The notes beneath the pieces are model-generated. The model was not told where the DNA came from and made no database searches. It saw only the letters and a list, made by a program, of their open reading frames with translations. Of a DNA stretch of 56,664 nt, positions 22,259 to 32,986 are shown one piece after another. Origin of the DNA: Staphylococcus cohnii subsp. cohnii (GTDB taxonomy: Bacteria; Bacillota; Bacilli; Staphylococcales; Staphylococcaceae); contig NZ_PPQC01000039.1 of NCBI RefSeq assembly GCF_002902365.1, forward strand, positions 1 to 56,664. The letters are read 5' to 3'. The first letter of the stretch is position 1, and the number at the start of each line of letters is the position of its first letter. The translations under genes and the position numbers were made by a program.

Positions 22259-22301
22259 ATCCTGTACTACATAAATCAACATGTAGCACAGGATTTTTTT
22301 G
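22259..22301 (+). terminator. cvfB terminator
   Basis: 14-base arms ATCCTGTACTACAT and complement (one mismatch) followed by TTTTTTT, about 40 bases past the cvfB stop. Confidence 0.88.
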
Positions 22302-22433
22302 TTTTTATGTTACAAATCATGCGCTTTTTGTAATATTCATATTTTTACAAATGTTGTCATATCAAGGTTTAATTAAAAACATACGCCATAGATCCTACCA
22401 TTGTGAATTTTGTAAACAAGGTCAATAAATACT

Positions 22434-22475
22434 TAACAAAACATTTACATTAACTATATTTGTATTTAATAAAAG
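22434..22475 (+). promoter_or_regulatory. Possible PhoP-type direct repeats before pstS
   Basis: TTAACA (22434), TTTACA (22444) and TTAACT (22450) recur in the AT-rich stretch ahead of pstS. PhoP boxes in Bacillus are direct repeats of TT(A/C/T)ACA about 11 bases apart; here the spacing is 10 and 6, so the match is loose. Phosphate control by PhoPR is expected for the operon, but this site is only suggestive. Confidence 0.3.
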
Positions 22476-22545
22476 GTGTGTAGTATAGGAACTGTAAGAA
22501 ATACATATAACTTTTGGGTTATTCACTTATTAGGAGGATGTTTCA

Positions 22546-23505
22546 ATGAAAAAATGGCAATTATTTGGTACTACTGTAATCGGTGCTTCACTTTTATTAG
22601 GAGCTTGTGGCGGCGGAAATAGCGATTCTGGTAAAGGAAGTGGAGAAGTTAAAGGTGATGGTTCATCTACTGTAGGTCCAATCATTGAAAAATTAAATGA
22701 AAAATTTGCTAAAGATAATTCAGATGTAACTGTATCAAATGGTACATCGGGAACTGGTGGTGGATTCGAAAAATTCATTTCAGGCAGCACTGATTTCTCA
22801 AATGCATCTAGACCTATAAAAGATGAAGAAAAGAAAAAATTAGATGATAAAGGTATTAAATATGATGAATTTAAAGTTGCACAAGATGGTGTAACAATTA
22901 CAGTGAATAAAGAAAATGACTTTGTAGATGAACTTACGAAAGAGCAATTAAGCGAAATCTACTCAGGCAAAGCAAAAACATGGAAAGACGTTAATTCAAA
23001 ATGGCCAGATAAAGAAATTAAAGCATTCTCTCCTGACCAATCACACGGTACTTACGATTTCTTCTCTGAAGAAATTATGGACAAAAAAGATATCAAAGCA
23101 GAGAAAAATGCTGACACAAATACAATTGTCCAATCAGTAGAGAAAAACAAAGACAGTGTCGGTTACTTTGGTTATAACTTCTATAAACAAAATAAAGACA
23201 AATTAAAAGAAGTTAAAATCAAAGATGAAAATGGTCAATTAACAGAACCAACTAAGAAAACAATCCAAGATGGTTCTTATGCATTAAGCAGACCACTTTA
23301 TATCTACACTAACGAGAAAAAATTAAAAGATAATGAAGGATTCCAAGACTTCATGAAATTTGTCATGAAGGATAAAGGAAAATCAGCTGAAGAAGCAGGA
23401 TTTGTTGCTTTACCTGAAAAAGATTACACAGAACAACAAAGTAAATTAAAAGACATCATTGGTAAAGATAGCGACAAAGAAGACAGCAAAAAAGAAGATA
23501 AATAA
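22546..23505 (+). CDS. pstS: Phosphate-binding lipoprotein of the Pst transporter
   Basis: 319 residues. A signal peptide with lipobox LLGAC places it on the outer membrane face. [10 protein letters not shown] and [10 protein letters not shown] form the phosphate-binding loops, followed by [10 protein letters not shown] lysine-rich tail ends the protein. It captures inorganic phosphate for PstCAB. AGGAGGA precedes the ATG. The 200-base gap before pstC holds a large hairpin cluster, which would favour excess PstS over the membrane subunits. Confidence 0.95.
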   Translation: MKKWQLFGTTVIGASLLLGACGGGNSDSGKGSGEVKGDGSSTVGPIIEKLNEKFAKDNSDVTVSNGTSGTGGGFEKFISGSTDFSNASRPIKDEEKKKLDDKGIKYDEFKVAQDGVTITVNKENDFVDELTKEQLSEIYSGKAKTWKDVNSKWPDKEIKAFSPDQSHGTYDFFSEEIMDKKDIKAEKNADTNTIVQSVEKNKDSVGYFGYNFYKQNKDKLKEVKIKDENGQLTEPTKKTIQDGSYALSRPLYIYTNEKKLKDNEGFQDFMKFVMKDKGKSAEEAGFVALPEKDYTEQQSKLKDIIGKDSDKEDSKKEDK

Positions 23506-23522
23506 ACATAATAGCAATTTTT

Positions 23523-23664
23523 AAAGTTGGGATTCCGGGAGTAGATAGACAAAACACATTATTAAAATGATCTATCTACTTCCAAGTTCAATTTATCTAG
23601 CGTTTAACAATATAGTGAAAATCGCTATGTTGCTAAACGCTAGATGAAGAACAGTCCCAACTTT
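23523..23664 (+). repeat. Three-way-junction inverted repeat between pstS and pstC
   Basis: Outer arms AAAGTTGGGA (23523-23532) and TCCCAACTTT (23655-23664) enclose two internal hairpins: GTAGATAGA/TCTATCTAC (23541-23579) and TCTAGCGTTT/AAACGCTAGA (23596-23644), the latter extended by CAATATAG/CTATGTTG. The only T-rich run after the closing arm is weak, so it may be a partial terminator or an RNA-protection element rather than a full stop. Confidence 0.85.
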
Positions 23665-23705
23665 ATTTTAAATATTGGGAGTCTATACGAAAGAAGGGTA
23701 TTTAC

Positions 23706-24635
23706 ATGGCTAATCAGAATACTTCTATTAGTGAAATGATTGCTAACAATAACGCTAAGAAAAAAGGCATTAGCGATAAAATTGTACCAATCATTCTGGG
23801 AATCATTGCAATTTGCTCAATTCTAGCAACAGTAGGGATTATCGTTACATTATTAACAGAAACCATTACATTTTTCACACGTGTTCCAATAACTGAATTT
23901 TTATTTTCTAAAGATTGGAATCCATTCTCATCAACACCACAATATGGTATTTGGGCATTAATTTTAGGTACGCTTAAAATTACAGCTATTGCAACAATCG
24001 TTGCTGTTCCTCTTGGGTTAGGAGCTGCTTTATATTTACGTGAATATGCTTCAACAAGAGTAAGAAAAATAATAAAACCTATATTAGAAATATTGTCTGG
24101 GATACCAACTATTGTTTTCGGCTTTTTCGCTTTAACATTTGTTACACCTGTACTCCGTTCAATATTTCCTGAGTTAGGCAGCTTTAACTCAATTAGTCCT
24201 GGTATTGTCGTAGGCGTTATGATTATTCCGTTGATCTCAAGTATGAGTGAAGATGCTATGTCATCAGTACCAAACAAAATACGTGAAGGTGCACTTGGTT
24301 TAGGCGCAACAAAATTTGAAGTTGCAACAAAAGTAATATTACCAGCCGCTACTTCAGGTATCATGGCATCTATTGTATTAGCTATTTCACGTGCAATCGG
24401 GGAAACAATGATTGTATCACTCGCTGCAGGTAGTACACCTAGTTCATCATTAGATTTAACTGGGTCAATCCAAACAATGACAGGATATATTGTACAAGTA
24501 GCAACAGGAGATGCGACATTTGGCTCTGATATCTATTACAGTATCTATGCTGTTGGTTTCACATTATTCTTATTCACACTTGTGATGAATTTAATTTCAC
24601 AATGGATTACGAAACGCTTTAGAGAGGAGTATTAA
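23706..24635 (+). CDS. pstC: Phosphate ABC transporter permease PstC
   Basis: 309 residues, six membrane segments, with the ABC-permease EAA loop (EGALGLGATKFEVATKVILP). It forms the channel with PstA. GAAGAAGGG lies before the ATG. One base separates it from pstA. Confidence 0.94.
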   Translation: MANQNTSISEMIANNNAKKKGISDKIVPIILGIIAICSILATVGIIVTLLTETITFFTRVPITEFLFSKDWNPFSSTPQYGIWALILGTLKITAIATIVAVPLGLGAALYLREYASTRVRKIIKPILEILSGIPTIVFGFFALTFVTPVLRSIFPELGSFNSISPGIVVGVMIIPLISSMSEDAMSSVPNKIREGALGLGATKFEVATKVILPAATSGIMASIVLAISRAIGETMIVSLAAGSTPSSSLDLTGSIQTMTGYIVQVATGDATFGSDIYYSIYAVGFTLFLFTLVMNLISQWITKRFREEY

Positions 24636-24636
24636 T

Positions 24637-25548
24637 ATGGCAGAGACAAATACTAAAGCGCTTGTTAATCAACAAAAAGTTGAGAAAAAACTTTCCAGTA
24701 GGTTAGCAACAAATAAATTCAATAAATGGGCATTTTTCACATGTACTTTAGTAGCCTTACTTTTTTTAGCTGCTTTAATTATAGATACACTCATTAAAGG
24801 CGCGGGGCATTTAACACCGTCGTTCTTCACCAATTTCTCATCTTCTACGCCTTCAATGGCCGGTGTGAAAGGTGGTTTAATCGGTACAATTTGGTTAATG
24901 ATTACTATTATTCCAATTTCAATTATATTGGGTGTAGGTACAGCAATTTATTTAGAAGAATATGCTAAAGATAATGCATTAACAAGTTTTATTAAAGTTA
25001 GTATTTCAAACTTAGCTGGTGTACCTTCAGTTGTTTTTGGTTTACTTGGTCTCACTATTTTTGTAAGAGGTATGGGTATAGAAGCGCTTGCTTTAAGTAA
25101 CTCTGTACTTGCTGCGGCTTTAACTATGTCGTTACTTATCTTACCAGTCATTATCGTTGCGAGCCAAGAAGCCATCAGATCGGTGCCAAGCTCGGTTAGA
25201 GAAGCTTCATATGGCTTAGGTGGAAATAAATGGCAAACAATACGTCGAGTTGTCTTACCAGCAGCTATTCCAGGTATACTAACAGGTTTCATTCTAGCAT
25301 TATCACGTGCATTAGGCGAAACTGCACCACTCATACTAATCGGTATACCGACTGTATTATTAAGTTTACCTTCAAGTGTATTCGACCAATTTCAAGCATT
25401 ACCTATGTCAATTTACAATTGGGCAAAACTACCTCAAGATGAATTCCAAAATGTTGCGTCTGCCGGTATCATTGTCTTGCTAGTCATTTTACTGCTAATG
25501 AACGCAATTGCGATATTCTTGAGAAACAAATACAGTAAAAAATATTAA
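24637..25548 (+). CDS. pstA: Phosphate ABC transporter permease PstA
   Basis: 303 residues, six membrane segments with the EAA loop (REASYGLGGNKWQTIRRVVLP). Partner of PstC. GAGAGGAG in the end of pstC provides the ribosome binding site. 92 bases separate it from pstB. Confidence 0.94.
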   Translation: MAETNTKALVNQQKVEKKLSSRLATNKFNKWAFFTCTLVALLFLAALIIDTLIKGAGHLTPSFFTNFSSSTPSMAGVKGGLIGTIWLMITIIPISIILGVGTAIYLEEYAKDNALTSFIKVSISNLAGVPSVVFGLLGLTIFVRGMGIEALALSNSVLAAALTMSLLILPVIIVASQEAIRSVPSSVREASYGLGGNKWQTIRRVVLPAAIPGILTGFILALSRALGETAPLILIGIPTVLLSLPSSVFDQFQALPMSIYNWAKLPQDEFQNVASAGIIVLLVILLLMNAIAIFLRNKYSKKY

Positions 25549-25640
25549 TGTTATTTCAAAATCAAATTTAATTAAACGGTTATTTTGGGGAGAAATTATA
25601 ATTTTATAGTTTGAAAGTAACCGTAAAAGGAGTTTTAATT

Positions 25641-26522
25641 ATGGCTAAAGATACAATTAAAGAAGAGAAAACAAAAATAGCGGAACATACGAATCAAAAT
25701 TCAGTACCAATTGCATCGATTGATAGAGACACAGATAACAAAGAACATAAAATTCCTGATAGTGAGAAAAAAATTGTCTATTCTACAAAAAATCTAGATT
25801 TATGGTACGGCGATAATCATGCCTTAAAAAACATAAATCTTGATATCTTAGAAAATAATGTCACTGCTATTATAGGACCATCGGGTTGTGGTAAATCTAC
25901 TTATATCAAAGCATTAAATAGAATGGTAGAACTTGTACCATCTGTTAAAACAGCAGGTAAAATCATTTACCGTGATCAAAATATTTTCAACGAAAAATAT
26001 TCAGTTGAAAAATTAAGAACAAATGTCGGAATGGTGTTCCAACAACCCAACCCATTCCCAAAATCAATATATGATAATATCACATACGGACCTAAAATAC
26101 ATGGTATTAAAAACAAAAAGATTCTTGATGAAATTGTAGAAAAATCTTTACGTGGCGCTGCAATATGGGATGAATTAAAAGACCGCTTAGATACAAACGC
26201 GTATAGCTTATCAGGTGGCCAACAACAGCGTGTTTGTATTGCACGTACATTAGCAATTGAACCAGATGTTATTTTAATGGATGAACCAACATCTGCGCTA
26301 GATCCAATTTCAACATTAAAAGTAGAAGAGCTCGTACAAGAACTAAAAGAAAAATATTCAATCATTATCGTTACACATAATATGCAACAAGCTGCGCGTG
26401 TATCTGATAAAACAGCATTTTTCCTTAACGGTTATGTAAATGAATACGACGACACGGATAAAATCTTCTCTAATCCATCTGATAAACAAACAGAAGATTA
26501 TATCTCTGGTCGTTTCGGTTAA
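25641..26522 (+). CDS. pstB: Phosphate ABC transporter ATPase PstB
   Basis: 293 residues. Walker A GPSGCGKS (79-86), signature LSGGQQQR, Walker [13 protein letters not shown]. It has a charged N-terminal extension (about 1-40) ahead of the ATPase core. The start is ATG at 25641 behind AAAGGAG; the frame opens at 25611 but there the ribosome binding site would lie inside the gene. It powers PstCA in the membrane. Confidence 0.95.
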   Translation: MAKDTIKEEKTKIAEHTNQNSVPIASIDRDTDNKEHKIPDSEKKIVYSTKNLDLWYGDNHALKNINLDILENNVTAIIGPSGCGKSTYIKALNRMVELVPSVKTAGKIIYRDQNIFNEKYSVEKLRTNVGMVFQQPNPFPKSIYDNITYGPKIHGIKNKKILDEIVEKSLRGAAIWDELKDRLDTNAYSLSGGQQQRVCIARTLAIEPDVILMDEPTSALDPISTLKVEELVQELKEKYSIIIVTHNMQQAARVSDKTAFFLNGYVNEYDDTDKIFSNPSDKQTEDYISGRFG

Positions 26523-26525
26523 TAT

Positions 26526-27170
26526 ATGGTTATTAGAGAGAAATATGAAGGCCAATTAGACGCATTAATGAAAGATTTACGTCGACTTGGCCTTCACGTA
26601 TATTATAATATTGAATATGGATTAAAATCGTTAAGTGAAGAGGATAGAAATTATGCACGGGAAACAATTGCGAACGATAAAGACATCAATGCCTTAGAAA
26701 CAGAAATAAATGAAAAAGTAATTATGTTAATTACTAAACAACAGCCCATCGCTACTGATTTAAGGTTGATGATGGCTGCATTAAAAATCGCTTCTGATTT
26801 TGAAAGAATTGGTGATAATGCTGCTAATATTGCAGAAATTAGATTACGAGCCAAAATCACCGATGAATACGTGCTTACAAGATTAAACACAATGGGTAAA
26901 CTTGCATTATTAATGTTAAAAGATTTAGATGATGCGGTAAAAAGAGACGATGTTACCTTGATTAAGGAAATTATTGAACGTGACGAAGATATTGATGATT
27001 TATATAAAAATATTGTTAATACTACTTATTTAATAGATAATGACCCTTTTGTTGCAGGACAAGCGCATCTAGCAGCCAGACATTTGGAACGCATCGGTGA
27101 CCACATCAGTAATGTTGCAGAAAGTATTTTTTACTTTGTCACAGGTGAACGTTACGAATCATATGACTAA
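26526..27170 (+). CDS. phoU: Phosphate signalling protein PhoU
   Basis: 214 residues, the usual size, all helical, with two PhoU three-helix units (about 10-95 and 115-205). The metal-binding ERIGDNAANI and ERIGDHISNV motifs show one in each half. PhoU holds the Pst system and the PhoR sensor in check when phosphate is plentiful. It starts 3 bases after pstB with no good ribosome binding site, so translation is probably coupled to pstB. Confidence 0.94.
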   Translation: MVIREKYEGQLDALMKDLRRLGLHVYYNIEYGLKSLSEEDRNYARETIANDKDINALETEINEKVIMLITKQQPIATDLRLMMAALKIASDFERIGDNAANIAEIRLRAKITDEYVLTRLNTMGKLALLMLKDLDDAVKRDDVTLIKEIIERDEDIDDLYKNIVNTTYLIDNDPFVAGQAHLAARHLERIGDHISNVAESIFYFVTGERYESYD

Positions 27171-27175
27171 TAAGC

Positions 27176-27254
27176 AAAAAGCACGATGTTGAAGATAAGC
27201 TACATCCAGTTGTAAAACAGGACTTGCTTATTTTATCGACATCGTGCTTTTTTA
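27176..27254. terminator. Bidirectional terminator of pst-phoU and pepF
   Basis: Arms AAAAAGCACGATGT and complement around an internal AGATAAGC/GCTTAT hairpin. T-runs lie at both ends. It sits between the converging phoU and pepF stops. Confidence 0.85.
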
Positions 27255-27278
27255 ATAATATGTCTTTATTTATATTTA

Positions 27279-29099
27279 TTAGTGTTGATGCTTGCCTGCT
27301 TCAATTTCATCAGTAAGTTGCTCCAACTCATCTACCAATTTACCTATATATGCAATTGTAGATTTTAATGGCTGATCAGTACGAATATCAATACCAGCCA
27401 ATTGAGCCAATTCAGTAGGTGATTGACTGCCACCTGCTTGCAATGTTTTTAACCAATCATTCACAGCAGGCTGTCCTTCTTGTTGAATACGTTGTGACAT
27501 AACTGTACCTATTGTTAAGCCAGCAGAATACGTATACGAATATAATCCCATATAATAATGTGGTTGTCTCATCCATGTAAGCTCTGAACCTTTAGTAAAT
27601 TTAACACTTTCTCCAAAGAATTGAGTGTACACATCCAGCATAATTCGATTTAATACTGGCGCAGTTAGTGATTCACCATTATCAACTTTTTTATATACTT
27701 CGCGTTGATACGCTGCTTCCAGTAAATGCGTTACCATATTGTGATAATATGTTCTAGAAATGATAGAACCAATAACCCAACGCTTAAATTGAGCATCGCT
27801 ACTATTTTCGAATAAATAATTCGCCATTAACATCTCATTCATTGTCGATGGTGCCTCTACAAAATACATGGATGGTTCTGATTCCAAATAATTTTGATGA
27901 CTTTGTGCTAACGTAAAATGGCCAGCGTGTCCTAACTCATGTGCTAAAACAAATGTCTCAGTCATTTTACCAGTCCAAGAAATAAATATATATGAATGTG
28001 TAGCATATGGACTTGCACAATACGCTCCTGTATCTTTGCCTTTGTTTTGAGCAAAATCTATCCATCTATCTTGATAAGCTGTTTCAACCATATTCAAATA
28101 ATTTTCACCTAATACATTTAATGCGCCATAAATATATTTTTTAGAATCTTCAATAGAGATATCTGGTTCGTAATTAGGATCTATAGATATCTTTAAATCT
28201 TCAAAATGCATGACTTCTAAGCCATGAACACGTTTAATCAATTTCGCATATTTTTGCATAATAGGCGCTAAATTGCTCATAATAACATCAATTTGACGGT
28301 CAAACATATCTCGAGTAATTTCTTGATCTTGTAACAGGTAATCAATTACAGAATCATAACCACGTAAATCTGCTTCAATTTTTTCTTGTTGTACTTGCAT
28401 ATTATATGTAGCAGCAGTTGTATGTTGATACTTATTTAATGCATCAGTAAATTTCTTGAAACTAATCCTTCTAAATGCTTCTTCTGGATGATCTTCATAT
28501 TCATTTTCAAAGGTAGCATAATCTAAAGGGTATGTTTTACCGTTATATTCAAATGAATCAAAATCTATATCTAACATCTTCGTTATTCCATATAATTCAA
28601 AAGGGCGTTCAAACACTGATGATAAACTTGCTAATGTTTTTTCGACTTCAGGACTAAGTTGATACGGTTTACTTTCTTTTAATTTCTTTAAAAAATGTGG
28701 GTATTTAGATGTTGAAATAAAATGATTTAATACATCATCAGAAAGTTCCAATATTTCTGATTCAACAAATGATAGCTCACTCGCAATTTTTCCATAAGTA
28801 TTTGAAAATTTAGCACTTAATGTTTGTGCTTGCTCATTCGCCGTATCTACACTTAATCTCAATTCTGCATAATTTGCCATTTTATCTAATTGGACCAAGA
28901 TATCAGAATATATAGCTAATGCCTTTTCAATAATAGTAGGATTATCTAATTGATGAACATAATTTTCATTAAATGTTTTAGCAGCTGCTGTGGTGTTATC
29001 TAAAGTTTGATAAAATGCTTCATCTGATGAAAATAAAGCTGAAATATCCCAAGTTGTTTCAGCTGGAACTTCATTTCTAAGTGGTAAAGTATCTGCCAT
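27279..29099 (-). CDS. pepF: Oligoendopeptidase F
   Basis: 606 residues, an M3-family zinc peptidase of the PepF/PepB subfamily. The zinc motif HELGH lies at 387-391 in LAHELGHAGHF, with a downstream acidic ligand region (APSTMNEML). It cleaves short peptides in the cytosol. The N-terminal helical cap opens LPLRNEVPAETTWDISALF. The start is supported by GGAGTG. It is a single-gene unit. Confidence 0.95.
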   Translation of the reverse strand: MADTLPLRNEVPAETTWDISALFSSDEAFYQTLDNTTAAAKTFNENYVHQLDNPTIIEKALAIYSDILVQLDKMANYAELRLSVDTANEQAQTLSAKFSNTYGKIASELSFVESEILELSDDVLNHFISTSKYPHFLKKLKESKPYQLSPEVEKTLASLSSVFERPFELYGITKMLDIDFDSFEYNGKTYPLDYATFENEYEDHPEEAFRRISFKKFTDALNKYQHTTAATYNMQVQQEKIEADLRGYDSVIDYLLQDQEITRDMFDRQIDVIMSNLAPIMQKYAKLIKRVHGLEVMHFEDLKISIDPNYEPDISIEDSKKYIYGALNVLGENYLNMVETAYQDRWIDFAQNKGKDTGAYCASPYATHSYIFISWTGKMTETFVLAHELGHAGHFTLAQSHQNYLESEPSMYFVEAPSTMNEMLMANYLFENSSDAQFKRWVIGSIISRTYYHNMVTHLLEAAYQREVYKKVDNGESLTAPVLNRIMLDVYTQFFGESVKFTKGSELTWMRQPHYYMGLYSYTYSAGLTIGTVMSQRIQQEGQPAVNDWLKTLQAGGSQSPTELAQLAGIDIRTDQPLKSTIAYIGKLVDELEQLTDEIEAGKHQH

Positions 29100-29357
29100 C
29101 TAATCACTCCTAATCATGTATATTAATTTCATGTTTAATTATACATGAAATTACCTAGTAAGATACAATAGTGCGTTTATAGACCAAATACGCGTAAGAA
29201 AATAGGTTGTCTAATTATATAAAGAATGTTAATTTGACGTGATTAAAGCAATATTTTAATATGTTATTATACTACTCAAGATGTATATGATATATAATTT
29301 TATTTAGTATAATTGTTATAATGACTAATATGTCGATTTTTATAAGGAGCGCTATAA

Positions 29358-29708
29358 ATGACTATTTTTGATTTACCTAATTTTTTATGGATTACAGTAG
29401 TGGCTGTTATAGTAGTTACATTATTCTGTACACTTGTTTTAAATAAATGGTTTGCACCTGCTATTTTAACATTTGTTATATTAGCTATTGCTGCATTCTT
29501 AATACCTAATTTTGAAAATATTACTTACGAACCTTTACTAGGTTTTGCTGCATTTATGGCGGTATTAAGTTTAATCATGAGCTTTTTAATTTGGTACTTT
29601 ACGCGTGACTTCAGACGTAAACGTCGAGAAAAAAAGGCATTAAAAGAAATGAAAAAACGTGGTATCTCGCCTGAAGACGAAGCACATGAATTTAAAAGAA
29701 GAAAATAA
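29358..29708 (+). CDS. Small membrane protein with basic tail, unknown function
   Basis: 116 residues: three hydrophobic segments (about 8-30, 32-49 and 58-82) and a highly basic C-terminus rich in Lys and Arg (about 87-116). It follows an AAGGAGC site. I do not recognise a characterised family. The basic tail would face the cytoplasm by the positive-inside rule. A strong terminator follows. Confidence 0.7.
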   Translation: MTIFDLPNFLWITVVAVIVVTLFCTLVLNKWFAPAILTFVILAIAAFLIPNFENITYEPLLGFAAFMAVLSLIMSFLIWYFTRDFRRKRREKKALKEMKKRGISPEDEAHEFKRRK

Positions 29709-29766
29709 TTATTTAAATGTAACATAGAAAATTAACTCCATAATAATTGCGTCAACTAATATGATT

Positions 29767-29806
29767 AAAAGTCCCTGACATATTTTGTCTCAGGGACTTT
29801 TTTTTA
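29767..29806 (+). terminator. Terminator after the small membrane protein
   Basis: AAAAGTCCCTGA and complement around a short loop, then a run of eight Ts. Confidence 0.9.
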
Positions 29807-29836
29807 TACTGCTATAAAATATGTAAAAACTTATTA

Positions 29837-29867
29837 TTGACCCTAACGTTCCGTTAAGCATTATAGT
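29837..29867 (+). promoter_or_regulatory. MerR-type autoregulated promoter with dyad operator
   Basis: TTGACC (29837-29842) and TATAGT (29862-29867) are separated by 19 bases, the long spacer typical of MerR-controlled promoters. The palindrome TAACG-TTC-CGTTA (29844-29856) sits inside the spacer, where a MerR dimer twists the DNA. The regulator gene starts at 29891. Confidence 0.8.
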
Positions 29868-29890
29868 CATTATATGAGGAGGTAAGATAA

Positions 29891-30646
29891 ATGCAAATGA
29901 CGGTTAAAGAAATAGCCAATTTAGTAGGTATTAGTGTGCGTACGTTACATTACTATGATGAAATTAATTTATTAAATCCAACAAAACTGTCCAAGTCAGG
30001 ATACCGGCTATATTCAGAAACAGACCTAGATAAATTACAGCAAATTTTATTTTTTAGAGAACTCGACTTTTCTCTTAAAAAAATTAAATCAATCATTGAT
30101 AGCCCGTCTTTCGACAGACAAGAAGCATTAAAGATGCACAAGCAATTACTTATTGAAAGAAAAAATCGTACCGATCAAATGATTCAAACAATCGATCAAA
30201 CATTACGTCATATGAAAGGAGAAATAACAATGACCAATAAAGAAAAATTCGAAGGTTTTAATTTTGATAATTCACCTCAAAGCTATGATGAAGAAGCACG
30301 TAAAAAGTGGGGCGATAGCATGATTATAAAAGCTAACCAACCTATTAACTCATGGTCAGATAAAGAAAAAGATGTAAAAACAAAAGAAATGAATGATATC
30401 TTTTCAACTTTCGCCAATTTAAAAAGTCAGCCACCAGAATCTGTTGAAGTCCAGTCAAACGTACAAAAATGGTATGATTATTTAAATTCAAACTTAGATT
30501 TTAATTACACATTAGATATTTTTGAGTCCTTAGGTAATATGTATGTTGAAGACGAAAGATTCAAAGTAAATATTGATAAATTTGGAACAGGCACTGCTCA
30601 ATTTATTAAAGATGCAATAGATGTTTATGTAAAAAACAAACAATAA
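29891..30646 (+). CDS. MerR-family regulator with TipAS ligand-binding domain
   Basis: 251 residues. The N-terminal MerR winged helix ([26 protein letters not shown], about 4-29) is followed by a coiled coil (about 75-110) and a C-terminal TipAS-type domain (about 120-251). TipAL proteins bind thiopeptides or other multidrug ligands and activate promoters with a 19-bp spacer, as seen just upstream. No transporter lies beside it, so it may control only itself, or a distant target. GAGGAGGT precedes the start. Confidence 0.88.
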   Translation: MQMTVKEIANLVGISVRTLHYYDEINLLNPTKLSKSGYRLYSETDLDKLQQILFFRELDFSLKKIKSIIDSPSFDRQEALKMHKQLLIERKNRTDQMIQTIDQTLRHMKGEITMTNKEKFEGFNFDNSPQSYDEEARKKWGDSMIIKANQPINSWSDKEKDVKTKEMNDIFSTFANLKSQPPESVEVQSNVQKWYDYLNSNLDFNYTLDIFESLGNMYVEDERFKVNIDKFGTGTAQFIKDAIDVYVKNKQ

Positions 30647-30650
30647 TGCT

Positions 30651-30693
30651 ATGCCTTTATTAAATCAAAAAAATTACGATTTGATAAAGGCAT
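30651..30693. terminator. Hairpin after the MerR gene
   Basis: 16-base arms ATGCCTTTATTAAATC and complement (one G-U) with a loop of As and Ts; a T-rich run follows. Confidence 0.7.
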
Positions 30694-31525
<832 letters not shown>

Positions 31526-31568
31526 TCAATAGTGTTGAGATAAAAAGTAAAATCTCCACACTATTGAT
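31526..31568 (-). terminator. Terminator of the cfa pseudogene
   Basis: On the minus strand ATCAATAGTGT-type arms flank a short loop, followed by seven Ts; 14 bases past the stop. Confidence 0.88.
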
Positions 31569-31581
31569 CAAAAATTTTATT

Positions 31582-32794
31582 TTAATTATCTTTGTATAAA
31601 TAATCTCTTGTCATTGTCAGTTCGTTATTGATGCCTTTTGTGATTAAAAATTGGTGCAAATCGGAAACACAACATGTGAAATTTGCTGCACATGCATTCA
31701 AATACAAACGCCACATTCTTATAAACCTCTCATCAAATTGTTCTCGTACTTTATCTATATTTGCTTCAAAATTTTCTGCCCAGTTGCGTAAAGTTAACGT
31801 GTAATGCCTTCTTAAACTTTCTACATCTACAATTTTTAAGTTATTTTGTGACATGTTATCAACTAACTCTCTTATAGAAGGAATTGCACCTCCAGGAAAA
31901 ATATATTTAGTGAGAAAGTCGTTACCTTCTACTTCTACAAGTCCAGTAATACAATGCAATAAAGCCACACCGCCATCGTTCAATAGCTTATGTGTATTTT
32001 CCATGAACATAGGAATATGATCATGGCCAACATGTTCTAACATGCCTACGCTTACAATGCGATCAAACGTTCTCTTTTCATTAATAAGTTCTCTATAATC
32101 CATTAACTTAACATCCACTTGACCGATCAAACCTTCAGCTTTAATGCGCTCTTTTGTTTTAATATATTGTTCTTCACTTAATGTAATGCCTAACGTTTGG
32201 ACATTATATTGTTTTGCAGCTTCAATAATAAGATGCCCCCATCCAGATCCAATATCTAATAAATTTTGTCCAGATTGTAAATTAAGCTTTTTTAATATAT
32301 GGTTAATCTTGTTAACTTGAGCTGTATATAACGAATCTTCTTTCGTTTTAAAATATGCACAAGAATAATTCATTGTTTCATCTAACCATAAGCGATAAAA
32401 ATCGTTGCCTAAATCATAATGAAATGAAGCATTTTCTTTCGCAGTTTTTTTATTGTTTTTATATTTTTTACGAGAGTGCACATATTTTTGCTTAGGTTTA
32501 TTAATAAAACTTTTTTGTTGTGAAAAGATGGACTCCATAATAAATTCTAAATCACCACTGACTTCAATATACTTATCCATATAGCCTTCTGCTAATGCAA
32601 TCATCGGATTTGCTTTTAACAATTTTTTATTTAATGGCTTATTGAAAGTTAGGCTTATTGAAAGTTAAATGAAATTTAGCAATTCCATCGTTATAATGTA
32701 CGGTTGAACCATCCCAAAATGTTACACTAAACGGCTCAGTCGCCAAATTTTTTAATAGTTTTTTATAAATTGATTTTTGAATCGAAATTCCCAC
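31582..32794 (-). pseudogene. cfa: Cyclopropane-fatty-acyl-phospholipid synthase, frameshifted by a 16-bp tandem duplication
   Basis: The C-terminal 346 codons (31582-32622) encode a SAM-dependent methyltransferase with LDIGSGWGHL and CAYFKTKEDSL, as in CFA synthases. The missing N-terminus lies just upstream in another frame: a GTG at 32794 with AGGAG starts VGISIQKSIYKKLLKNLA and runs to a stop. The break is a perfect 16-bp duplication at 32636-32667. Deleting one copy joins the halves (KFHLTFNKPLNKKLLKANP) into about 398 residues, normal for the family. CFA synthase cyclopropanates unsaturated lipids. The N-terminal lipid-binding part would be lost, so activity is doubtful. Confidence 0.88.
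32636..32667. repeat. Perfect 16-bp tandem duplication inside cfa
   Basis: GGCTTATTGAAAGTTA at 32636-32651 is repeated exactly at 32652-32667. The extra 16 bases shift the frame by one. Confidence 0.93.
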
Positions 32795-32936
32795 TGATCA
32801 TACACTCCTAAAACGAATACTTAATTTTAAAACCATACATATTATAGATTGAACCTAAATATTTATTAAATCAAACAAAACAGGTTACTTTGTTATTCAA
32901 TTTTGTTAACATAATAATATTATTATTTACTAAAGT

Positions 32937-32960
32937 GTTGAATACTTTCATTTTGGGTAA
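32937..32960 (+). promoter_or_regulatory. Possible sigma-B promoter of the HdeD-like gene
   Basis: GTTGAA (32937-32942), 12 bases, GGGTAA (32955-32960), compared with the sigma-B consensus GTTTAA-N12-15-GGGTAT. It lies 26 bases ahead of the start. HdeD-like proteins are often stress genes. Two mismatches and a short spacer keep this tentative. Confidence 0.35.
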
Positions 32961-32986
32961 ATATTATTGAGATTGGAGTGAAAAAC

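Noticed and set aside
23714..24364. 216-residue minus-strand ORF opposite pstC
   Set aside because: Shadow frame of a membrane-protein gene; the plus-strand gene has all Pst motifs.
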